Positions 35,648 to 43,777 of a stretch of 64,000 nt of DNA are shown here, piece by piece (position 1 is the stretch's first letter; every line of letters starts with the position of its first letter). The stretch is from NCBI GenBank assembly GCA_014302835.1, contig CP060294.1, positions 1,798,001 to 1,862,000 on the forward strand, in the 5' to 3' direction. Source of the stretch: Pedobacter sp. PAMC26386. Lineage in GTDB: Bacteria > Bacteroidota > Bacteroidia > Sphingobacteriales > Sphingobacteriaceae. A program made the position numbers and the translations under genes. The notes beneath the pieces were generated by a model, which was not told the DNA's origin, did no database searches, and saw only the letters and a list, made by a program, of their open reading frames with translations.

Positions 35648-37228
35648 TTATTCCTGCGTCCATTTTTGATTGACCAATCGATTAATTCCAAGCGGATTAC
35701 CATCTTTAAGGGCATCAGGAAGAAGTGAATGCTCCCAATCCTGCCAGGCAACTGGTCTGGCAAAACGATAAATAGCTTGTGTCCCTACAGAAGTGAACCT
35801 GCTGTCATTCGTTGCAGGATATGGTCCACCGTGCTGCATGGCTGAACAAACCTCTACTCCTGTTGGCATCCCATTCAGGATAATACGTCCCGCTTTATCA
35901 GATATTTTATTCAGCAGATCCGGGTAAGTGGCCAGCTCTTTATCCGCTGTCATCAGTGTTATCGTTAACTGGCCATCCAGGAATTCTATAATCTCTTCAA
36001 TCTGAGTAGTATGCTCAGCAATGACCAACAAAGAATAAGGACCAAATATCTCCTGCTGTAGCTTTTCCGTTTTTAAGAACTGCTTTGCTGAAACTGTCAC
36101 TACTCTTGCAATCGATTGATGCTGAAATTTTTCTTCTATAATAGCAGACTCTGCTAACAAAGTAAGTCCATGTTCTGCCAGAATTTCTGTAGAAAGCCGC
36201 TGATAGTTTGCATGTATACCAGCGGTAAGCATAGTAGCAGAAGGCGTCTCCGAAATTGCTTTGGCTAAGGCTTTGGTAAAAACATCCAGTTCTGCCGATT
36301 GAACAGCAATCAGTAAACCTGGGTTTGTGCAAAACTGACCAGCGCCCATCGTAATTGAAACCGCACATTTTTTCGCAAGTTCTTCCGGTTTCGTTTGAAT
36401 GGCCTCCGGAAGTAGGATTACTGGATTAATACTACCCATTTCTGCAAATACAGGTATAGGCTGACTACGTTGTCCGGCAAGTTTAACTAAAGCCATTCCT
36501 CCATTAAAAGATCCAGTAAAGGTGACTGCCTTAGTTTTTGGATGCTGGACAAGATAGCTGCCAATGTCATAACCATCATCGTAAAGCAAGGAAAAAACAC
36601 CTTTTGGAATTCCACATTGATGAATGGCATTTACAATAGCCTCCCCTACAAGGGCACTAGTTCCTAAATGGGCGGCATGAGCTTTAACAATCACAGGACA
36701 GCCTGCTGCAAGTGCAGAAACCGTATCTCCTCCTGCTACTGAAAATGCGAGCGGGAAATTACTGGCACCAAAAACGACTACAGGTCCCAGGGGAACCAGC
36801 ATCCGCCTGATGTCTGATTTTGGGAGCGGTTGTCTTTCTGGAATGGCAGTATCGATGATTGCATCTACCCAGGAACCTTCATCTACCATATCAGCAAACA
36901 AACGCAACTGTCCGGTTGTCCGTCCTAATTCACCCTGTAAACGCATTACAGGAAGACCGCTTTCTTCAGATGCCCTTGCGATCAGTTTATCACTGATCGC
37001 ATAAATTTGATCCGCAATACATCGTAAAAATGCCGACTTTAGATCTTTATTAATCAGTCTGTAACTTTGAAAAGCAATTTCAGCTGCCGCAAGTGCCGCA
37101 TTGGCAGAGCTGAAACTGGCTTTACGGAAATCTCCTGCGAGTATTTTTCCCGTAGCCGGATTAACAGCTTCAAAACAGACTGCATCTGTTTCCACGTATT
37201 TTGAAGATACTATATTCTTTCCATTCAT
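35648..37228 (-). CDS. 2-oxoglutarate semialdehyde (2,5-dioxovalerate) dehydrogenase
   Basis: 526 residues of aldehyde dehydrogenase fold, longer than the usual ~480, as typical for the KGSADH group. FGASNFPLAFSVAGGDT is the cofactor region, FAEMGSINP carries the general-base glutamate, and GAGQFCTNPG holds the catalytic cysteine. A start at the MNGKNI methionine is supported by the 12-bp gap from the deaminase gene. It oxidises 2-oxoglutarate semialdehyde to 2-oxoglutarate, the last step of hydroxyproline breakdown. Confidence 0.9.
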   Translation of the reverse strand: MNGKNIVSSKYVETDAVCFEAVNPATGKILAGDFRKASFSSANAALAAAEIAFQSYRLINKDLKSAFLRCIADQIYAISDKLIARASEESGLPVMRLQGELGRTTGQLRLFADMVDEGSWVDAIIDTAIPERQPLPKSDIRRMLVPLGPVVVFGASNFPLAFSVAGGDTVSALAAGCPVIVKAHAAHLGTSALVGEAIVNAIHQCGIPKGVFSLLYDDGYDIGSYLVQHPKTKAVTFTGSFNGGMALVKLAGQRSQPIPVFAEMGSINPVILLPEAIQTKPEELAKKCAVSITMGAGQFCTNPGLLIAVQSAELDVFTKALAKAISETPSATMLTAGIHANYQRLSTEILAEHGLTLLAESAIIEEKFQHQSIARVVTVSAKQFLKTEKLQQEIFGPYSLLVIAEHTTQIEEIIEFLDGQLTITLMTADKELATYPDLLNKISDKAGRIILNGMPTGVEVCSAMQHGGPYPATNDSRFTSVGTQAIYRFARPVAWQDWEHSLLPDALKDGNPLGINRLVNQKWTQE

Positions 37229-37240
37229 AGTTTTATCTGC

Positions 37241-38158
37241 TTATTTACCCCAGCTACCTGCTGGTAATTGTGGGCGGGTTGCTAATGCATCATTAATAAT
37301 TTTCAGCACCCTTTCTCTTTCCACACCTTTAATAGGCAGACGCGGTGCTCTTACTCTTTCTGTTCCAATGCCGGTTGCTGTTTCCGCGAGTTTAATATAC
37401 TGTACCAGTTTAGGGTGGATATCCAATTCAAGAACAGGTAAAAACCAGCGATAAATGGCCAGGGCCTCTGCTATTCTGTTCTCTTTTACCAGTCTGTAAA
37501 TAGCCACCGTTTCTTTAGGAAATGCATCTACCAGACCAGCCACCCAACCATGTGCCCCCATCACGAGGCTTTCCATGGCTAAAGGATCAACACCAGTAAA
37601 GATTTTAAACCTGTCTCCAAAACGATTAAACATACGGGTCACATTTGAAATGTCCCTGGTTGATTCCTTAACAGCCTGTATATTGCTATATCCAGCTAAA
37701 ACATCAAACATTTCCAATGTAACCTCTATTTTATAATCTACCGGATTGTTGTAAATCATAATGGGCAAAGTTGTACTTTCGGCCACTGCTATAAAGAAGG
37801 TTAAGGTTTCCTCATGGTCAGCATAGTAGCGCATTGGCGGTAATAGCATTAAACCATTTGCACCGAGCTCTTCTGCATTTTTAGCAGCTGCTACTGCTTT
37901 TTTCGTGGTAGGTTCTGCTATATTTAACAATACCGGTACCCGCCCATTAACTACTTTTAAGGTATGAGATAATAATGTAAATTTCTCTTCATCCGTTAAG
38001 ACACTGGCTTCTCCTAAAGAACCACCCAAAATAATTCCTTCAGCTCCGGCTGCTAGTTGTGCCTCCAGATTGATATTAAAGGCCTCAAAATCTAATTCAT
38101 CATTTGCTGTGAATTTTGTTGTTACAGCAGGAAATACCCCTCTCCAGTTAATGCTCAT
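37241..38158 (-). CDS. pyrroline-4-hydroxy-2-carboxylate deaminase (DHDPS family)
   Basis: 305 residues of the NAL/DHDPS TIM-barrel family. The proton-relay Tyr136 (IYNNPVDY) and the Schiff-base Lys164 (AVKESTRDI) are in place, and GGSLGEASVL near 45-54 is the substrate loop. In this gene context the enzyme most likely deaminates pyrroline-4-hydroxy-2-carboxylate to 2-oxoglutarate semialdehyde. Other DHDPS-family lyases are possible on sequence alone. It is the first gene of the operon, with a good promoter upstream. Confidence 0.87.
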   Translation of the reverse strand: MSINWRGVFPAVTTKFTANDELDFEAFNINLEAQLAAGAEGIILGGSLGEASVLTDEEKFTLLSHTLKVVNGRVPVLLNIAEPTTKKAVAAAKNAEELGANGLMLLPPMRYYADHEETLTFFIAVAESTTLPIMIYNNPVDYKIEVTLEMFDVLAGYSNIQAVKESTRDISNVTRMFNRFGDRFKIFTGVDPLAMESLVMGAHGWVAGLVDAFPKETVAIYRLVKENRIAEALAIYRWFLPVLELDIHPKLVQYIKLAETATGIGTERVRAPRLPIKGVERERVLKIINDALATRPQLPAGSWGK

Positions 38159-38219
38159 AAATAATATTGTTTTGGTTTGTTAATTAATTACAGATCTATC
38201 GTTCAACTATTCTGATAAT

Positions 38220-38264
38220 CAAATTTAGACTTTAGGGTTCCCATCAATTAACCGGATCTTAACC
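38220..38264 (-). promoter_or_regulatory. hydroxyproline operon promoter and candidate AraC operator
   Basis: On the minus strand, TTG (38247-38245) and TAAATTTG (38227-38220) are 17 bp apart, a good Bacteroidota promoter. Immediately upstream lies GGTTAAGATCCGGTTAA, two GGTTAA half-sites 11 bp apart (plus-strand TTAACC at 38248 and 38259). This is AraC-like spacing and near-identical to the motif at 33316-33329. The PL6 gene is divergent and could share control. Confidence 0.65.
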
Positions 38265-38440
38265 AATACATACAATAAATACACCTTTTAGACTATACCT
38301 GACAAATACATAGCATTTGATACCCTCGCCTCTAAATAGTTGATGAAATTGCCAATAAACCTTAAATAAAACCGATAACAAACGAGAGATTAGATCATGA
38401 CGAACCATTAACAAAAATTGAGATCTCCAATCTATAGCAA

Positions 38441-40672
38441 ATGAAAATTCTCACGCTAATTGTATTACTTTTTTGCAGCTTAAAAGGATTTGCAAATTCT
38501 ATCCTGGTCAATACCCCCGAAGAACTCATGACCGCAGTTTCAAAGGCGAAACCAGGTGATATCATCTTATTAAAAGATAAGGAATGGCATAATGCAGCCT
38601 TACTGCTTCAAGCAAATGGAACTGCCGCACAGCCCATCACAATTATGGCGCAAACACCCGGAGGAGTCGTTTTTACCGGACAGTCTTATCTACAGCTTGG
38701 CGGAGCATATCTGGTCATTAAAAATCTACACTTTAAAAATGGATATACCCCAAAAAGAGAGATCATTGCTTTTAGAATCAATGATGAAATTCTGGCTAAT
38801 CATTGCAGAGTGACAGGAATTGTCATCGAAAACTATAGTCAGCCAGAGAGATTCAAAGCTGATACCTGGGTTACATTTTATGGTCAAAACAACCGTATTG
38901 ATCATTCCACTTTCGTCGATAAACTAAATCTGGGTCCAACAATAATTGCCGAACTCAATGATGAACGAAGTCAAAAAAATTACCACAGTATAGATAGCAA
39001 TTATTTTAAAGGCAGATCACGCCTCGGATCTAATGGAGGTGAAACAATCAGAATTGGTGTTTCTCGCTATTCACTTACAGCTTCCAGAACACTCATAACC
39101 CGAAACCTCTTTGAGCGTTGCAATGGAGAAGTAGAAATTGTATCTATCAAATCTGGTGAAAACAACGTGTGCTTTAATACTTTTTTAGAGTGTGAAGGTG
39201 GTTTAGTTTTGAGACATGGGTCTGACAACATAGTAGAAGGTAATTTTTTCATAGGCAACAATAAACCTTTCACTGGCGGTGTGCGAGTAATTAATCCAAG
39301 GCAAAAAGTATTCAACAACGTCTTCTATCAATTACAAGGTGATAATTTCAGAGCCCCCCTTTCTGTTGTAAATGGTGTTCCAAATTCATTAATTAATAGA
39401 TATTATCAGGTTAAAGACGCACTGATTGAGCGAAACACTTTCCTGGACTGTGCCAATATCTTATTTGGAGCAGGTAAAGATGCAGAACGAACGTTAGGCC
39501 CCGAGAATGTTCAGTTTAAAAAGAATTTGATCGTTACCAAAAGAGATGAAATTTATACTGATGCCAATAATGATCATGGAATTATTTTCTCTGAAAATGC
39601 GCTTGGCAATAATTACAAAGGAGTAGTACCCGCTGGTTTTGTAAAGACCCAATTGAGCAGCATGCAGAAGAATCAATTCTCTTTACCCTATAGTCCATCG
39701 TATGGAGCTGATCTTAAAAATCTAGACCGAATAGTAGAAAAAAACACTGGCGCATCCTGGTATCACCCCCAGCAGAAAAAAGCAGTAAGAAAAGCCAAAA
39801 GCACTTATTTTAATGCCGCTCAAAGTTCATCACTGGCTTCCGCTATTCAAAAAGCCGTAGCGGGTGATACAATAGTATTAACTGATACTGGTTTTTATCA
39901 ATTGAGAACAGAACTCGTGATAGATAAACCACTGGTATTGATGGCAGCAAAAAATTTAAAAAGCAGACCCGCCTTTGTAAACTCATCCTTTAACAACTTG
40001 CCGGCCTTCATTACTATTGAAAATGGAGGTACACTGATGGTCAAAAACATAGCCTTTAAAGGAACTTACCAAAGTTTTGCTGCAGCAGATGCCGGAATCC
40101 GGTCTACCGATAAACCCATGAACAAACCTTACAAACTTACTATAGACGGCTGCGAATTTTACGACTATAACGAGAGTACAAATAGTGGATTTTTTGGATC
40201 AAAAAGTACAATGGCTGATAGTTTAATTGTACGTAATACTATCTTCCACCACATGTCAGGCACAGCAATCGACCTGTCTGCAGAGAAAGAGGATAAAGGT
40301 ATTTATGATGCAGAGTATACATTGATTAGCAATTGTACGTTCTCAAATCTACTTGGAGCTGCTATTAATATTTACCGGGGCGGAAATGATGAAAGCACAT
40401 TAGGTCCATTCGTCACCATTGATCATTGCACATTTAACGAAGTAGAAAACAGAGAACAGGGAACAGCAGTAAAGTTAGTCGGTGCACAACAAGTATCTAT
40501 ACAGCATAGCAATTTCGCCTATTCCGGTCAGGGAGGCAGAACAATTCAATTCAAGGAATATCGATGGGACAACATCCGTATTGACAATTGCAATTTCTAT
40601 GAGTCCGGAAAGGTAGAATCCTTTTATCAAAAAGTAATGGGTCCTAACATCTCACACCTGAAACCTCAATAA
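38441..40672 (+). CDS. PL6 family polysaccharide lyase (alginate lyase/chondroitinase B type)
   Basis: 743 residues with a signal peptide of ~19. The N-terminal right-handed parallel beta helix has the PL6 catalytic pair Lys237 and Arg258, 21 residues apart as in chondroitinase B and AlyGC. Predicted calcium ligands Asn198, Glu230 and Glu232 keep the same offsets. A second beta-helix region covers ~440-740, as in the longer two-domain members. It should cleave alginate or dermatan-like uronic-acid polymers by beta-elimination. It is divergent from the hydroxyproline operon. Confidence 0.88.
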   Translation: MKILTLIVLLFCSLKGFANSILVNTPEELMTAVSKAKPGDIILLKDKEWHNAALLLQANGTAAQPITIMAQTPGGVVFTGQSYLQLGGAYLVIKNLHFKNGYTPKREIIAFRINDEILANHCRVTGIVIENYSQPERFKADTWVTFYGQNNRIDHSTFVDKLNLGPTIIAELNDERSQKNYHSIDSNYFKGRSRLGSNGGETIRIGVSRYSLTASRTLITRNLFERCNGEVEIVSIKSGENNVCFNTFLECEGGLVLRHGSDNIVEGNFFIGNNKPFTGGVRVINPRQKVFNNVFYQLQGDNFRAPLSVVNGVPNSLINRYYQVKDALIERNTFLDCANILFGAGKDAERTLGPENVQFKKNLIVTKRDEIYTDANNDHGIIFSENALGNNYKGVVPAGFVKTQLSSMQKNQFSLPYSPSYGADLKNLDRIVEKNTGASWYHPQQKKAVRKAKSTYFNAAQSSSLASAIQKAVAGDTIVLTDTGFYQLRTELVIDKPLVLMAAKNLKSRPAFVNSSFNNLPAFITIENGGTLMVKNIAFKGTYQSFAAADAGIRSTDKPMNKPYKLTIDGCEFYDYNESTNSGFFGSKSTMADSLIVRNTIFHHMSGTAIDLSAEKEDKGIYDAEYTLISNCTFSNLLGAAINIYRGGNDESTLGPFVTIDHCTFNEVENREQGTAVKLVGAQQVSIQHSNFAYSGQGGRTIQFKEYRWDNIRIDNCNFYESGKVESFYQKVMGPNISHLKPQ

Positions 40673-40705
40673 AAAATAGTAATATCAGCATGATTACGAA
40701 AACTA

Positions 40706-42268
40706 CTACTCAACCCTGATTAAATCTAAATCCTGAAAATCAAAACTAAAATCAATATGCGGTGAGATCCCTTTCATTTTGATGCTTTGTGCTCTCCCTT
40801 CTTCATCAAGGCTGAAAATTGCAAAAGCATCTGCATTCATATCCTGGTAATCCCATTTGATGGCAAAAGCATTTGCCTTATAAAAATACATAGGCCCGGT
40901 AAGTTTTGGAGAACGGAAGGATTTAAACCAAAGCTGCTTACCTTTCAGGAAGACTTCAATCTTTCCAAACCATTTATCCACATAGATCCCCGCATAACTT
41001 GCTGCATTAATTTTATCTTTCTGCTTTGCAACCTGTTGCCAAACCTTTTTCGTTACCTCATCGGCATTTTGTGTCCCGCCCTGTAACTGTTTATAGAATT
41101 GATCCGTCCAATCGTACTTATCCAAACCCAGATAACTATCCACAATTGTTTGAGTCACTGCAGAGAACAACCCTCCGCCCCCGTCAGCAGTATTGGTCAG
41201 TACAACAACTCCAAGACCTAAATCCGGATACAGAGTTGTCATTGATAGCATGCCAGGTAAACCGCCTGTATGTGAAACACAAAGCTTACCTCTCATATCC
41301 ATCAGGAACCAACCCAGACCATAGCCTGAAAAATGAGAATTATAACGCGGATCTCCATTTGCCTCCATTACCGTATGTATTTTCCACATTTCCTGATGAT
41401 TAGCTACAGAAAACAATCGTTTATCCAGTTGATCACCGTATTTACCCTTATTGAGATGCACCAGCATCCATCGACATAAATCATCAGAATTAGCATAAAT
41501 ACCACCCGCAGCACCATTAATCTGATCCCCGAAACTCTCTATTTGCTTTAGCTTCCCATTTTCTTCACTATGTGGTAATGCCAGGTTACTTTTATCCTTC
41601 ATCAAAGCTAGTGATGCATAACTATGGTCCATCCCTAAGGGTCTCATAATTCGTTTTTGAATGAATTCTTCCCAACTCATTCCACTAACCTTAGCCACTA
41701 CTTCGCCAGCTACATAATATAACAAATTATCATAATCAAACTTTGTTCTAAAGGCAGATTGAGGTTTAAAATACTGGAAGCCAGACAATACATCCTTCAT
41801 CGTAAAATCGCTGCCACCAGGGAAAAACATTAAATCTCCGACCCCAAGTCCTAAACCACTACGATGTGTTAGTAAATCCTGAATATTGAAGTTCTCTGTT
41901 ACATAATCATTATACATCTTAAACCCCGAAATCCGATCTTTTACCTTATCATTCCAGGACAACTTCCCTTCATCTACTAAAATAGAAAGTGCGGTAGTCG
42001 TAAAAGCTTTGCTATTTGAGGCAATAGCAAATTGTGTATGTGCATCAACTTTCCCTTTGGTCAGAATTGATTTCACACCATAGCCTTTGCTATGAATCAC
42101 CTTACCATCTTTTACAATGCCAACGGAAACACCAGCAACATTAAATTTCTTCATCGCATTTTCGACGAGCGAATCTATTTTTTCAGCAGACAGTTGTGCC
42201 AGGCAAGCATTACTCCAGCCAAATGCGAACAAGAAAAAGAGAATTATTTTAAGGGTATGTTTTTTCAT
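40706..42268 (-). CDS. beta-lactamase-fold serine hydrolase, exported
   Basis: 520 residues from ATG 42268; a longer frame from 42298 puts extra residues before the signal peptide and is rejected. The N-terminal signal ends ACLAQ. SxxK is ASNSKAF (Ser84, Lys87), the YxN-like motif is FDYDNLLYY, and the third motif is SHTGGLPG. The last ~110 residues form a DUF3471-like lipocalin-type domain. The fold is that of class-C beta-lactamase-related esterases and peptidases. The substrate is unknown. Confidence 0.9.
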   Translation of the reverse strand: MKKHTLKIILFFLFAFGWSNACLAQLSAEKIDSLVENAMKKFNVAGVSVGIVKDGKVIHSKGYGVKSILTKGKVDAHTQFAIASNSKAFTTTALSILVDEGKLSWNDKVKDRISGFKMYNDYVTENFNIQDLLTHRSGLGLGVGDLMFFPGGSDFTMKDVLSGFQYFKPQSAFRTKFDYDNLLYYVAGEVVAKVSGMSWEEFIQKRIMRPLGMDHSYASLALMKDKSNLALPHSEENGKLKQIESFGDQINGAAGGIYANSDDLCRWMLVHLNKGKYGDQLDKRLFSVANHQEMWKIHTVMEANGDPRYNSHFSGYGLGWFLMDMRGKLCVSHTGGLPGMLSMTTLYPDLGLGVVVLTNTADGGGGLFSAVTQTIVDSYLGLDKYDWTDQFYKQLQGGTQNADEVTKKVWQQVAKQKDKINAASYAGIYVDKWFGKIEVFLKGKQLWFKSFRSPKLTGPMYFYKANAFAIKWDYQDMNADAFAIFSLDEEGRAQSIKMKGISPHIDFSFDFQDLDLIRVE

Positions 42269-42329
42269 TTGATGTCCGGCGCAAGTTTTCCAGTACAATA
42301 AATATACAACATTCCCCTTAAGAGAATAA

Positions 42330-43688
42330 TTATTTCGCGGCAGCCTTCATTTTCAACAATTTCTCTTCCGTATGAGGAGAGTATTTGATATCTGAATCTT
42401 CCACCAGTTCTTTATCCAGAATTCCTTTATAATGCGAAAATGCACGAAAGCCAGCTTCCCCATGATAATTACCTAATCCGCTGGCACCTACACCGCCAAA
42501 TGGGAGATTGCCATTTGCGATATGCATGATAGCTTCATTTACACAACCACCTCCAAAAGACAACTCACCAAGCACCTTTTTCTTGATGTTTTCATCCTGA
42601 GTAAATAAGTAGAGCGCTAAGGGTTTTGGTCTTTCTTTAATTTCTTTAATCACCACATCCAGCTCATCAAAAGCCATAACAGCCATAATAGGTCCAAATA
42701 TTTCATCCTTCATCACTTGATCATCCCAAGTCACCTGGTGTAAAACAGTAGGCTCAATAAAACGCGCGTCTACATCAAAATTACCTCCCTTATATATCTT
42801 TGCCGGATTGATTAGACTAGCTACACGCTCCGTATTCCGCTCATTGATAATCTTCACGAAATTACCGTTCTCCAGTTTGTAATCAGATTTTTCAATCTCT
42901 TTTGCCACTTTTTGAAGGAACTCTTCTTCTATACTCTTATGTACATATACATAATCAGGTGAGATACAGGTTTGACCCGAATTGAGATATTTTGCCCACA
43001 CTAGCCTTTTAACAGATATATCCAGATCACTATCCGGCATGATAATAACCGGACTTTTCCCTCCCAACTCCAATACAACCGGAGTTAGGTTTTTAGCTGC
43101 AGCCTGATAAATTATCTTTCCAACAGGAACGCTTCCAGTGAAAAAAATAATATCAAATTTCTGATCCAGTAATGCTGTAGTTTCAGCAATCCCACCTTCA
43201 ACCACGTGGAAATACTGTTCTTCAAAATTCTCATTGATTAGTTTTGCCATTATTGCACTACAATTTGCCGTCAGTTCACTTGGCTTTAGTACAACAGTAC
43301 ATCCTGCAGCAATTGCAGCGACAACTGGGGCCAGTGAGAGCTGATATGGATAATTCCAGGGGCCAATAACCAAACTTACCCCCAGAGGTTCAGGAATAAG
43401 ATAACTGGCAGCCGGTTTGTTTCTTGAATTCGTGGCGACAGGTTTTATCGCAGCCCACTGCCCAAGATCCTTTATAGCTACTTTGATTTCTTCAAATACC
43501 GCTGCAAATTCAGTTTGAAAAGTCTCAAAAGGAGATTTTCCATAGTCCCTGTAAATAGCCTCCTCTAACAAGACCTCATTGGACTCCAATAAATTGTATA
43601 GTTTACTTAATTGTTCGATTCTGAAACTCACAGCTTTTGTAGCATTGGTATTAAAATAATCCAGCTGAGTTTTTACTAATTTTTCCAT
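42330..43688 (-). CDS. aldehyde dehydrogenase
   Basis: 452 residues, the short class-3-like form. Motifs seen are GPWNYPYQLSLAPVVAAIAAG, ELGGKSPV (general base Glu), and SGQTCISPDYV (catalytic Cys). The C-terminal FGGVGASGLGNYHG matches fatty-aldehyde dehydrogenase-type enzymes (AlkH/YwdH). It oxidises medium or long-chain aliphatic or aromatic aldehydes. It has no signal peptide and does not appear to be part of the hydroxyproline operon. Confidence 0.92.
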   Translation of the reverse strand: MEKLVKTQLDYFNTNATKAVSFRIEQLSKLYNLLESNEVLLEEAIYRDYGKSPFETFQTEFAAVFEEIKVAIKDLGQWAAIKPVATNSRNKPAASYLIPEPLGVSLVIGPWNYPYQLSLAPVVAAIAAGCTVVLKPSELTANCSAIMAKLINENFEEQYFHVVEGGIAETTALLDQKFDIIFFTGSVPVGKIIYQAAAKNLTPVVLELGGKSPVIIMPDSDLDISVKRLVWAKYLNSGQTCISPDYVYVHKSIEEEFLQKVAKEIEKSDYKLENGNFVKIINERNTERVASLINPAKIYKGGNFDVDARFIEPTVLHQVTWDDQVMKDEIFGPIMAVMAFDELDVVIKEIKERPKPLALYLFTQDENIKKKVLGELSFGGGCVNEAIMHIANGNLPFGGVGASGLGNYHGEAGFRAFSHYKGILDKELVEDSDIKYSPHTEEKLLKMKAAAK

Positions 43689-43777
43689 AGATCTATATAA
43701 TTGATGTGTAAACGTAAATTCCGTTCTGCTGATATAGATTTAATAGAAATTTACAATAAATGAAGCTCAGATCTCTG

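Noticed and set aside
35647..35763. Extended N-terminus of the hydroxyproline epimerase
   Set aside because: It overlaps the dehydrogenase coding region and adds residues foreign to the family; MGSKTFF at 35646 is the family start.
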